Source: a bacterium
Lineage (GTDB): Bacteria > Patescibacteria > Paceibacteria > UBA9973 > UBA2103
DNA: 12,108 nucleotides
Direction: 5' to 3'
NCBI GenBank assembly: GCA_021812925.1
Contig: JAKAMK010000015.1
Span: 1 to 12,108, forward strand
Shown: in pieces, positions 1 to 6,147 of the stretch
Position numbering within the stretch: the stretch's first letter is position 1
Layout of the letters: each line of letters starts with the position of its first letter
Notes under the pieces: model-generated
The model's database searches: none
What the model saw: only the letters and a program-made list of their open reading frames with translations
Told to the model about the DNA's origin: nothing
Translations under genes and position numbers: made by a program

Positions 1-196
1 ATCTCAGGACGTGACGACCGACGTCTCGGGCGCGACCGCGTCATTCCTCGGCATCGGCAACATCACCGTGCAGAGCGCGGGCGCCGTCGACGAGTTCCAC
101 ATGAACGGCATTCCGCGTCCGGAAGAGATGCGCGACATCATCATGAAGTACGTCTCGTCGTACGTGAACCAGCCATCGCAGAATTCGGGCGTGTAG
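1..196 (+). CDS. PH-domain-like protein, C-terminal fragment (5' end outside window)
   Basis: The reading frame (codons starting at base 2) is open from the window edge to a TAG at 194-196, giving the last 64 residues of a longer protein. The visible segment has the pattern GIGNITVQSAG, then GIPRPEEMRDII. This is the end of the beta-sandwich and the closing helix of bacterial PH-like (bPH) domains, which typically read 'yG.i.vqtaG ... i.nPeev...I'. Such proteins are often small membrane-associated proteins of unknown role. The N-terminal part, including any membrane segments, lies outside the window. The last ten residues (NQPSQNSGV region) look like a flexible tail. The family call rests on pattern recognition of a short fragment, so it is moderately secure; the biological role is unknown. 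Confidence 0.6.
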   Translation, partial: SQDVTTDVSGATASFLGIGNITVQSAGAVDEFHMNGIPRPEEMRDIIMKYVSSYVNQPSQNSGV

Positions 197-234
197 CGGC
201 ACGGAGCACCAGAATTGCTGCGTACCACTTAGAT

Positions 235-368
235 GCGGGAGGCGGAAACGTTTTTGAGTACGGAATATTCGCCTGCTGGCGAATTTCCTCCTGCTCGGCT
301 TCGCCAGCGCCTGTTGGCGCTTTACTGCATCGCCTGCGCAGAGCCTCAAAAACGCTTTCGCCTCCCGC
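235..368. repeat. Nested inverted-repeat element, MITE-like or structured RNA
   Basis: Two 24-base arms (235-258 and 345-368) are inverted copies matching at 22 of 24 positions. In RNA one mismatch would be a G-U pair and the other an A-C. Inside the element are two near-identical short hairpins: 267-284 (7-bp stem, loop TGCT) and 306-321 (6-bp stem, loop TGTT). The 12-base cores at 270-281 and 308-319 differ at one base. Bases 275-283 can instead pair with 300-308 (9 bp), and 329-337 with 371-379 (9 bp), so alternative folds compete. No coding frame is convincing here and no run of T follows the right arm. It lies between the PH-like gene and hisS. It could be a miniature inverted-repeat element, a REP-like repeat, or a transcribed structure ending the upstream message. 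Confidence 0.6.
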
Positions 369-378
369 TCGCAGGCGA

Positions 379-407
379 TTCCGATAGGCGCATCCCTCTG
401 CTAAAAT
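379..407 (+). promoter_or_regulatory. Predicted hisS promoter with extended -10
   Basis: TAAAAT at 402-407 is preceded by TGC, forming an extended -10 (TGCTAAAAT). A weak -35, TTCCGA, lies at 379-384 with a 17-bp spacer. Transcription would start about 7-8 bases downstream, at or next to the ATG at 415. This implies a leaderless hisS message. The first ATG (406) lies inside the -10 box and so cannot be the start if this promoter is used. Confidence 0.5.
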
Positions 408-414
408 GGGCGTC

Positions 415-1674
415 ATGAGCGAAAAGCTGTCTACGGAGCCATACAAGGGCGTGCGCGATTTCTACCCCGCCGACTGGGCACAGATGGAGGCCATGTTCGC
501 GCAGCTCCGGAAGACGCTCACGCTCGCCGGCTACGAAGAGTACCAGGCCTCGCCCATGGAGCGCGCCGAACTGTACGAGGCGAAGACCTCCGAGGAGATA
601 GTCTCTGAGCAGACGTACACCTTCACCGACCGCGGAGACCGGCGCGTAACGCTGCGCCCCGAGATGACGCCGACCCTTGCCCGCATGGTGGCCGCGAAGC
701 GCCGCGAGCTCCCCTTCCCTCTGCGCTGGTTCTCGATCGGCAACCGCTTCCGCTACGAGCGTCCGCAGAAGGGGCGCCTCCGCGAGTTCTACCAGTGCGA
801 CATCGACCTGCTCGGCCTGCCTGAGGGCGAAGCGGACCTCGAGATACTCTCGCTTGTCGCGCGCATCCTCGCGGACTTCAACGCGGAACCGAGCGATTTC
901 GTCATCCGCGTGAATTCGCGCCCGCTCCTGAATGCCGCCTGCGAAGCGGCGGGACTTTCCGCAGACGGCGTCCGGCAGTACCTCCGTCTCCTCGATAAGA
1001 AAGACAAGATGACGCCCGAGGATTTCGCGACCGCTTCGAGCGCGATCACGAGTAAGGACCCGCTTGCCCTTATCGAGAACGCGAGCGAGGCACCCGCGGT
1101 CGCCGCGGAAAAGAAGAAGCTTCTCGACCGCCTTGCGGCGCTCGCCCTGCGCGGCATCCAAAACGCCGTGTTCGATCCCACGATCACCCGCGGCTTCGAC
1201 TACTACACCGGCATGGTGTTCGAGGTGTACGATACGAATCCCGAGAATCCACGCGCGCTCTTTGGCGGCGGCAGGTACGACCGGCTCGTCGCGCTCTTTG
1301 GCGGAGACCCGGTGCCCGCGGTCGGCTTCGCCCTAGGCGACGTCACCCTCGCTGACTTCATCCTGACCCACGACCTTCCGCTCGACACGCTCGCGCGGCG
1401 CCCCCAGCTTTATCTCGGTACGCCGTCCCCATCGGACATAGCACCCGCACAGGCGCTCGCCGCACGGCTCCGCGCGCAGGGCACGCGGGTGTTCGTGAAC
1501 CTCACGGAAAAGGGTCTCGGCGACCAGGTGAAGGACGCGGTGAAGCGCAGCATCCCCTACTTCGCCGCCTATGGCGCAGACGAGATCGCGAATAATTCGA
1601 TGCGCGTGAAGACGCTCGCAACCGGCGAGGAAACCGGTCTCGCGCTCGAGGCGCTCCCTAATTTCGTGAGGTAG
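415..1674 (+). CDS. hisS: Histidine-tRNA ligase (HisRS)
   Basis: This is the class II aminoacyl-tRNA synthetase that charges tRNA-His with histidine in the cytoplasm. From the ATG at 415 it has 419 residues, normal for bacterial HisRS. Motif 1 begins at KGVRDFYP (about residue 11). The motif 2 loop FRYERPQKGRLREFYQ is at about 112-127. The histidine-specific RGFDYYTGMVFEVY is at about 259. Motif 3, FGGGRYDRL, is at about 283, followed by the anticodon-binding domain in the last ~95 residues. An in-frame ATG at 406 would add three residues, but it overlaps the predicted -10 box and has no ribosome binding site, so 415 is preferred. The stop is followed after one base by the ATG of the exonuclease-like gene, so the two are probably co-transcribed. 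All key motifs are intact. Confidence 0.96.
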   Translation: MSEKLSTEPYKGVRDFYPADWAQMEAMFAQLRKTLTLAGYEEYQASPMERAELYEAKTSEEIVSEQTYTFTDRGDRRVTLRPEMTPTLARMVAAKRRELPFPLRWFSIGNRFRYERPQKGRLREFYQCDIDLLGLPEGEADLEILSLVARILADFNAEPSDFVIRVNSRPLLNAACEAAGLSADGVRQYLRLLDKKDKMTPEDFATASSAITSKDPLALIENASEAPAVAAEKKKLLDRLAALALRGIQNAVFDPTITRGFDYYTGMVFEVYDTNPENPRALFGGGRYDRLVALFGGDPVPAVGFALGDVTLADFILTHDLPLDTLARRPQLYLGTPSPSDIAPAQALAARLRAQGTRVFVNLTEKGLGDQVKDAVKRSIPYFAAYGADEIANNSMRVKTLATGEETGLALEALPNFVR

Positions 1675-1675
1675 G

Positions 1676-2266
1676 ATGCGGTATCTCGTTTTCGATATCG
1701 AGAGCATCGCGAAGTCTGGATTCAACGTCCGCGGACGCGTCGATGTCGCCGAGCAGGAGCTCACCCTGGTCGCGGTCTACGACTCGGGAACGGATGCGTA
1801 CACGTCGTACACGAAAGAGGAGCTCCCGCAGCTGTGGCCGCTCATCGAACGCACGGACCTCCTCATCGGCTTCAACTCCGACAATTTCGATATCCCGCTC
1901 CTGAATCGCTACTACCCGGGCGACCTCGCGCACATCCGTTCGCTCGACCTCCTCGCCGAGGTCTACGCCGTGCTTGGCCGACGCATCCGGCTCCAGTCGC
2001 TCGCCGAGGCGACGCTCGGCAAAGGCAAGAAGGGCGATGGCTTGAAGGCGCAGGAGTGGTGGGCGGAGGGCAAGGTCGAGAAGGTGCGCGAGTACTGCAT
2101 CGAGGACGTGCGCATCACGAAAGAGCTTTTCGACTACGCGCGCAAGAACGGCGTACTGAAATACAAGGACCTGCGCGAGAAGCGCGACGTGAAGCTCGAC
2201 ACGAGCCACTGGCTCGCGGAATCCGAGAACGGCTCCCCCTCGATCACGCACGCACTACAGCTGTAG
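1676..2266 (+). CDS. DEDDy-type 3'-5' exonuclease-like protein (RNase H fold)
   Basis: A 196-residue protein with the exonuclease motifs of the DnaQ/RNase H-like superfamily. D7 and E9 lie in FDIES (motif I). D72 lies in GFNSDNFDIPLL (motif II, residues 65-76). An aspartate at 91 lies in SLDLL. Y140 and D144 lie in YCIED (motif III, the 'y' type). These acidic residues coordinate the two metals used to remove nucleotides from 3' ends. The pattern resembles the predicted exonucleases of the YprB/RNase_H_2 group rather than the polymerase III epsilon subunit. Whether the substrate is DNA or RNA cannot be read from the sequence. The gene starts one base after the hisS stop, and GAGG in the end of hisS could act as a weak ribosome binding site. 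It is probably in one transcript with hisS, though no functional link is evident. Confidence 0.8.
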   Translation: MRYLVFDIESIAKSGFNVRGRVDVAEQELTLVAVYDSGTDAYTSYTKEELPQLWPLIERTDLLIGFNSDNFDIPLLNRYYPGDLAHIRSLDLLAEVYAVLGRRIRLQSLAEATLGKGKKGDGLKAQEWWAEGKVEKVREYCIEDVRITKELFDYARKNGVLKYKDLREKRDVKLDTSHWLAESENGSPSITHALQL

Positions 2267-2299
2267 AAATCATAAATCTCAAATTGCAAGAACCAAAAA

Positions 2300-2321
2300 G
2301 AAGCAGGGTCGAGCCTGCTTC
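2300..2321 (-). terminator. Hairpin with T-run on the minus strand (possible terminator)
   Basis: GAAGCAGG (2300-2307) pairs with CCTGCTTC (2314-2321) across a 6-base loop, a perfect 8-bp stem. Read on the minus strand the stem is followed directly by TTTTTGG, the form of a Rho-independent terminator. On the plus strand no T-run follows, although the hairpin sits 33 bases after the exonuclease-like stop. The nearest minus-strand gene ends at 3055, beyond dsbA, so it would stop antisense transcription. The structure is clear; its function is uncertain. Confidence 0.4.
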
Positions 2322-2355
2322 GGCACTTCGGATTCGGTATCTAGTACTTGCATTC

Positions 2356-2364
2356 TGGTATTCT
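2356..2364 (+). promoter_or_regulatory. Extended -10 box of the DsbA-like gene
   Basis: TGGTATTCT is an extended -10 (TGn plus TATTCT, 4 of 6 consensus bases). It ends seven bases before the ATG at 2371, so the transcript would begin on or next to the start codon. No good -35 is seen at the usual distance, which extended -10 promoters tolerate. No Shine-Dalgarno sequence precedes the ATG. Confidence 0.5.
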
Positions 2365-2370
2365 GTCTAC

Positions 2371-3054
2371 ATGAAGCCCTCTTTCACCATCCCAATCGCC
2401 ATCGTGCTCGGCGGCGCTATCGTCGCAGGCGCGGTCTATTTCTCGATGACCGCGGGCGAGCCGTCAACCTCGTCGGGATCCGGGAATCCCGCACTCGTGC
2501 GCCCGGTCGGTCCCGATGACCACATCCTCGGGAACCCGGCCGCGCCCGTGAAGATCGTCGAGTACGCGGACTTCGATTGCTCGTACTGCAAGGGATTCGA
2601 TACGACGCTGCACCAGATCGTCGCGAACGAAGGCGCGAAGGGCCAGGTGGCGTGGGTGTACCGCGAGTTCCCGCTCACCGAGCTCCACCCGGACGCGTTC
2701 GCGCTCGCCGAGGCCGCGGAGTGTGCGAACGTCGCGGGCGGCAACGACGCTTTCTGGCGCTACGCGGACCTTCTCTTCCAGAACCAACCGGTCAGCCCGT
2801 CCGACGCAGGCGCGATTGCCGCGCAAGCAGGCGTGCCAGGCGACGCCTTTACCGCCTGCATGACGGACGCGTCCTCGACGGTGGCCGCGCGCATCACCGC
2901 CGATCGGCAGAACGCGATGGACGCGGGTGCGCGCGGCACGCCCTACGCGCTCATCCTCGCTCCGAACCGAGCACCGGTCGTCATAGACGGCGCGCAGCCG
3001 TACGACTCGGTGAAGCAGCTCATCGACGCAGCCCTTGCGAGCCTTTCGCAGTAG
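2371..3054 (+). CDS. Membrane-anchored DsbA-like thiol-disulfide oxidoreductase
   Basis: A 227-residue protein with one N-terminal hydrophobic segment (about residues 5-26), then a Ser/Gly-rich linker and a thioredoxin-fold domain of the DsbA/BdbD type (Thioredoxin_4). The active site is C70-S-Y-C73 in YADFDCSYCKGF. The cis-proline loop is GTPYALI (P191). A second cysteine pair, C118 (AAECAN) and C163 (TACM), lies in the helical insertion, as in many members of this family. The N-terminus most likely anchors it so that the thioredoxin domain faces outside, where it would form or shuffle disulfides in secreted proteins. The ATG at 2371 is chosen because it begins the signal-anchor and sits seven bases behind an extended -10. 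The open frame continues far upstream, but that part is only the shadow of the exonuclease-like gene. The gene appears to have its own promoter. Confidence 0.88.
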   Translation: MKPSFTIPIAIVLGGAIVAGAVYFSMTAGEPSTSSGSGNPALVRPVGPDDHILGNPAAPVKIVEYADFDCSYCKGFDTTLHQIVANEGAKGQVAWVYREFPLTELHPDAFALAEAAECANVAGGNDAFWRYADLLFQNQPVSPSDAGAIAAQAGVPGDAFTACMTDASSTVAARITADRQNAMDAGARGTPYALILAPNRAPVVIDGAQPYDSVKQLIDAALASLSQ

Positions 3055-3909
3055 TCAGCCCTCAGGATTGACGAGCGAGAGGCGGTAGACGTCGAACGAC
3101 GCGTCGCCCTCGAACATGTCGGACGGATTCGGCAGGTACGCGCGCTCGCGCGTGATTTCCGCGGTCGCGTCCGCGATGAGCCGGCGGAATACGGCGAACT
3201 CCCGTTCGAGCGACGAATACTCGAGCGTGTAACGGCGCAGCTGCGGAGAGCCGTCTGCGTTCCTCGTCTTCTTACACTCGTACACGATGAATTTCCGCAC
3301 CGGCTTCCCATAGAGCTCTCGTGCCGTGTAGTAGTTGAAGAGCGCCTGGAGGATGAAGAGCGTCTTCTCGGGACCCTTGCTAAAGCTCGCGACGAACTTG
3401 TGGTCGACGACGTCCACCATGCCGGGCGCGCCCCGTGCCTCGACGATAAGGTCGGAGACCGCCTTCAAAGGGAGCGGGAACCCCTCGACCTCGACCACGC
3501 CCTTCACCTCCACCCCGAGCACGCGATGCCTCGGCGGCTTCGCGAGGTAGTAGCCGACCGCCTGGAGATATTCGCGCTCCATCGCGGTGCGCTTCGCGCG
3601 CCGCGCCTTCTTCGACTTCGCCTTCCCGAACTCTACCTCGAAGTCCGGTATCGCACGCACGTACTCGAGCCCGCGTGCTATGGCGAGCTCCTTCGGAATG
3701 CCGCTGTAGAAATGCTCGAGCGCCTTGTGCCCAGCACTCCCCACGACCGACGCGGGCGTCCGCGGCGTGTCATACACCTCCTCGACATACCGCTTGTACC
3801 ACGCGAGAGGGTTCCGCAGGAACGCCACGAGGGACGAGTGGCTCCAGTGCTCGATGGGCGGCTTTCTTGTTCTCTTTCTCGTTCCCCGCTTCCGGGTTAC
3901 ATGCTTCAT
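3055..3909 (-). CDS. Stand-alone RecB/Cas4-type PD-(D/E)XK nuclease
   Basis: From the ATG at 3909 the protein has 284 residues. It shows the motif series of the RecB-like nuclease superfamily (PDDEXK_1): SHSSLVAFLRNPLAWYKRYV at the N-terminus, H61 in GSAGHKALEHFY, E134, D153 in KAVSDLIVEA, D169-H-K171 in VVDHK, and Q188 with Y193/Y194 in the QxxxY-type helix. H61, D153, D169 and K171 are the expected metal-binding and catalytic residues, so it should be an active DNA nuclease. It has one cysteine (C212), so the [4Fe-4S] cluster of Cas4 and AddB is absent; an asparagine (N33) replaces the usual first cysteine. The basic N-terminus may bind DNA. The frame extends to a TTG at 3933, but the -10 box lies inside that extension. 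No helicase or cas gene is nearby, so a repair, phage-defence or other role cannot be told apart. Confidence 0.85.
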   Translation of the reverse strand: MKHVTRKRGTRKRTRKPPIEHWSHSSLVAFLRNPLAWYKRYVEEVYDTPRTPASVVGSAGHKALEHFYSGIPKELAIARGLEYVRAIPDFEVEFGKAKSKKARRAKRTAMEREYLQAVGYYLAKPPRHRVLGVEVKGVVEVEGFPLPLKAVSDLIVEARGAPGMVDVVDHKFVASFSKGPEKTLFILQALFNYYTARELYGKPVRKFIVYECKKTRNADGSPQLRRYTLEYSSLEREFAVFRRLIADATAEITRERAYLPNPSDMFEGDASFDVYRLSLVNPEG

Positions 3910-3915
3910 GCGCAT

Positions 3916-3944
3916 AGTATACGGCAGGTGCAAAAGCCTATAAA
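3916..3944 (-). promoter_or_regulatory. Promoter of the PD-(D/E)XK nuclease gene
   Basis: On the minus strand TTTATA (3944-3939; 4 of 6 bases match TTGACA) lies 17 bp before TATACT (3921-3916; 5 of 6 match TATAAT). The ATG at 3909 begins seven bases after the end of the -10, so the message should be leaderless. An ATG at 3915 directly abuts the -10 and is unlikely to be transcribed. Confidence 0.6.
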
Positions 3945-3946
3945 AG

Positions 3947-3955
3947 TGGTATACT
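3947..3955 (+). promoter_or_regulatory. Extended -10 for the carbonic-anhydrase-like gene
   Basis: TGGTATACT is a strong extended -10 (TATACT at 3950-3955). No good -35 is visible; GTGCAA at 3928-3933 is the nearest candidate. Transcription would begin near 3962, leaving a leader of about 33 bases with a ribosome binding site. It lies back to back with the nuclease promoter and the -35 regions of the two overlap. Confidence 0.5.
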
Positions 3956-3983
3956 AGGCCCTGGTTTCACCTCTCACCAATCT

Positions 3984-3994
3984 TAGGGGGAAGT
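3984..3994 (+). promoter_or_regulatory. Strong Shine-Dalgarno site
   Basis: TTAGGGGGAAGT directly precedes the ATG at 3995. The purine run AGGGGG is the only strong Shine-Dalgarno sequence seen ahead of a gene in this window, so this gene uses a different translation signal from its neighbours. Confidence 0.6.
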
Positions 3995-4558
3995 ATGCTT
4001 GTTCTTAGCAAGGAAGAGAGAGATCGCGTTCGCAGCCTACGCGCGTGTGGCGCTTTGCGTGACATTGATACCGGTGAAAACGGCATCAGCAAGACCGCAA
4101 TCGTCGCATGCCCCGATGGGCACCAATTTAGCGAACTCTACGGAAAGCACATAAACCTCTGTGGCGGACCGCATCATCACGACGTGATGCACCATCCGAT
4201 AGCATTGAACGGCGGCGGATTGCTCTTGAAGCAAGACTCGCCGATTCTACGTAATTCGGACGGAACCTATGCGCCGGATGGGGAGGTACTGCTCCGCCAT
4301 CTCGGCATGACCGTGGAGCTAAAGCAGCCGGAGGCCATCATACTGTATGGCCACATCCCGTGCGGCATGGCTCGCCGGTGCGACCTGACGATAGACGAAC
4401 AGGTCGGGTTGCTTATGGCCGGCAAGGCAAGAGTGCTCGAGTTCGCGAAGCAGTATGGCATAACGGATGTACGTGCATGGATGCACGTCGCTTATGGGAA
4501 TAACCATCGGCGGACGTACCATGTCCACCGAAAAACCTGCGAACAGATCCTCGATTGA
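3995..4558 (+). CDS. Beta-carbonic-anhydrase-like zinc protein
   Basis: A 187-residue soluble protein, probably cytoplasmic, with the ligand pattern of the beta-carbonic anhydrase fold. C39-P-D41 lies in VACPDGHQF, and H120-x-x-C123-G in ILYGHIPCGMA. These match the CxD(S)R and HxxCG motifs that hold zinc, but the arginine of the catalytic Asp-Arg pair is replaced by H43, so carbonic anhydrase activity is doubtful. There is a histidine-rich stretch, GGPHHHDVMHH, at 57-67, another near the C-terminus, and extra cysteines at 18, 56, 129 and 182. The segment between the two motifs (81 residues from C39 to H120) is longer than the roughly 56 of typical enzymes. Its GC content is visibly lower than its neighbours (about 55% in one hand-counted line) and it has a strong ribosome binding site, which hints at a separate origin. 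The fold call is by motif only. Confidence 0.55.
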   Translation: MLVLSKEERDRVRSLRACGALRDIDTGENGISKTAIVACPDGHQFSELYGKHINLCGGPHHHDVMHHPIALNGGGLLLKQDSPILRNSDGTYAPDGEVLLRHLGMTVELKQPEAIILYGHIPCGMARRCDLTIDEQVGLLMAGKARVLEFAKQYGITDVRAWMHVAYGNNHRRTYHVHRKTCEQILD

Positions 4559-4564
4559 AACCGG

Positions 4565-4592
4565 ACCCCGGCACGCATCGCGTCGCCGGGGT
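4565..4592. terminator. GC-rich hairpin between convergent genes
   Basis: ACCCCGGC (4565-4572) pairs perfectly with GCCGGGGT (4585-4592) across a 12-base loop. It sits between the stops of two converging genes (4558 on + and 4604 on -), where a two-way terminator is expected. No strong T-run follows on either strand, so termination may be weak or need a factor. Confidence 0.5.
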
Positions 4593-4603
4593 TCACGTAT
4601 CTC

Positions 4604-6142
4604 CTAGAGGTCCGTGCCCGAGTAGGAGAGGCTGAGGCTCTTATTGCAGAGCGGGAAATCGGGGACGATGTTGCCCGGCCCGATTTCGCCGAACAGGGGC
4701 CAGTTCATGAATGACGGGTCGTTCACCGCGAGCCGGTCTATCTTCCCCTCTTTCGTAAGCCGTACGAAATCGATGATGCCGCCGCGGAAGCTCTCCGCCC
4801 ACCCGAGCGCTTCGCCGTGCTTCTTCGCAAGCGGCGCACGCACGTCACCCTCCGGAAGCGCGTCGAGCACCTGCCGGATGAGCGCGAGGGATGCGAATAC
4901 CTCGCGCGCCCGGACGCGAAAGCGCGCCGCGACGTCGCCCGCCGGCTCGGTTACGACCTCGGGTGCATGTGCCTCGTACGCCGCGTACGGATGATCGACG
5001 CGCCAGTCGGAGGCGATGCCCGAGGCGCGAACCGCGATGCCGCGCGCGCCGTACGCGCGCGCCGCGTCCGCGGAAAGCACGCCGGTAGTCTCGAACCGCT
5101 CCATGAGCCCGTCCGTCTCGTACGCGATGGCGAGGAGGTTCCGGAGCTCGCGCTCCGTCTTCGTAAGCTGCGCGCGGAGGCGCGTCTCGCCTTCTGTGTC
5201 GAGGTCGTGCGCGCCGCCGAGGACGATGGCGCCGCGCAGGTACCGGTGCCCGACGAGCTCCTCATGGAGCCGGCGGAGCTCCTCGAGCATGCGGAATCCC
5301 TGCGCCGCCATGAACGAGAAGCCCGTGCCGTTGCCGCCCATGTTGCCGATGTCGAACACGTGCGCGGCTATGCGCTCGAGTTCGTTCCAGACGACGCGGA
5401 GCGCGCGGCCGCGCTTCGGCACCGTCGTACCGGTCGCACGCTCGACCGCTTCCGCGTACGCGAGCGTGTGGCCGACCGCCATGTCGCCCGAGATGCGCTC
5501 CACGAACGGAAGCGCTTCTTCCGGCGTCTTCCCTTCAACGAGCTTCTCGACACCCTTGTGCGTAAAGAAGAGCTTCCCTTCAAGGGTAAGGATGCGCTCG
5601 CCGCGGACATTGAAGCGGAAGTGCCCCGGCTCGATTATGCCCGCATGAATGGGACCGACCGGAATCTCGTAGACACCCTGCCCCTCGACCGCATGCATGG
5701 GGTACGCGACATCCGCCGTGGCGAGCTTCGCGTCCCACGCGAAATCCTTCCGGAGCGGATGCGTGCCCTCCGGAATGTTCTCGTGGTGCATGAGGCGGCG
5801 AGGATCCGGGTGCCCCTCGGCGACGATGCCGAACTGGTCCATGATGAGCCGCTCGAACCAGTGCGCGGCCATGACCGTCTTCGTGAGGGACGGGTACGAA
5901 GGGTTCTCCGCCGGCAGCTCGGCGTAAAGCGTGAGAAATCCGTCGCCGGGCACGGAAAAGACCGCGTGCACCGCAAACCCCTTCTGGTGACCCCGCTCGT
6001 CGGTCGCGTACATGAGGGCGAGCGGTGCACCGTGACTGACGAGGGCGGTCGCGTGGTCGGCGAGCGACTCCGGTGCCGTGCGCGCTCGGCGCATGGCATC
6101 CACCGAGAGCCCGAGCATATTCGTGAGAGAATCGATAGTCAT
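4604..6142 (-). CDS. hyfG: Hydrogenase-4-like large subunit lacking Ni-Fe ligands
   Basis: A 512-residue fusion of a NuoC-like domain (about 1-140; WFERLIMDQFGI and GHPDPRRLMHH at 95-120) and a NuoD/HycE-like large-subunit domain. The latter has the hallmark PVGPIHAGIIEPGHFRF at 161-177. In active group-4 [NiFe] hydrogenases the motif after 'VER' is ICGxC, and the C-terminus carries DPCxxC. Here the first reads VERISGDMAVGH (214-225) with no cysteine. The second region reads IVPDFPLCNKSLSLSYSG, with only C499, the single cysteine of the protein. It therefore cannot hold a Ni-Fe centre. The rest is intact and full length. It is the last gene of the operon, five bases after hyfF, and should sit on the cytoplasmic face against HyfI and HyfC. 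It most resembles hydrogenase-related (Ehr/Mbx-like) large subunits. Confidence 0.88.
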   Translation of the reverse strand: MTIDSLTNMLGLSVDAMRRARTAPESLADHATALVSHGAPLALMYATDERGHQKGFAVHAVFSVPGDGFLTLYAELPAENPSYPSLTKTVMAAHWFERLIMDQFGIVAEGHPDPRRLMHHENIPEGTHPLRKDFAWDAKLATADVAYPMHAVEGQGVYEIPVGPIHAGIIEPGHFRFNVRGERILTLEGKLFFTHKGVEKLVEGKTPEEALPFVERISGDMAVGHTLAYAEAVERATGTTVPKRGRALRVVWNELERIAAHVFDIGNMGGNGTGFSFMAAQGFRMLEELRRLHEELVGHRYLRGAIVLGGAHDLDTEGETRLRAQLTKTERELRNLLAIAYETDGLMERFETTGVLSADAARAYGARGIAVRASGIASDWRVDHPYAAYEAHAPEVVTEPAGDVAARFRVRAREVFASLALIRQVLDALPEGDVRAPLAKKHGEALGWAESFRGGIIDFVRLTKEGKIDRLAVNDPSFMNWPLFGEIGPGNIVPDFPLCNKSLSLSYSGTDL

Positions 6143-6147
6143 AGGTA

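Noticed and set aside
406..414. hisS start at the ATG at 406
   Set aside because: This ATG overlaps the predicted -10 box TAAAAT and has no ribosome binding site; the ATG at 415 fits better.
1834..2370. Long N-terminal extension of the DsbA-like protein
   Set aside because: The extension overlaps the exonuclease-like gene in another frame and reads as Arg/Ala-rich shadow sequence. The membrane anchor begins at 2371.
3910..3933. TTG start of the nuclease at 3933
   Set aside because: The predicted -10 box lies inside this extension, and the ATG at 3909 is correctly placed behind it.
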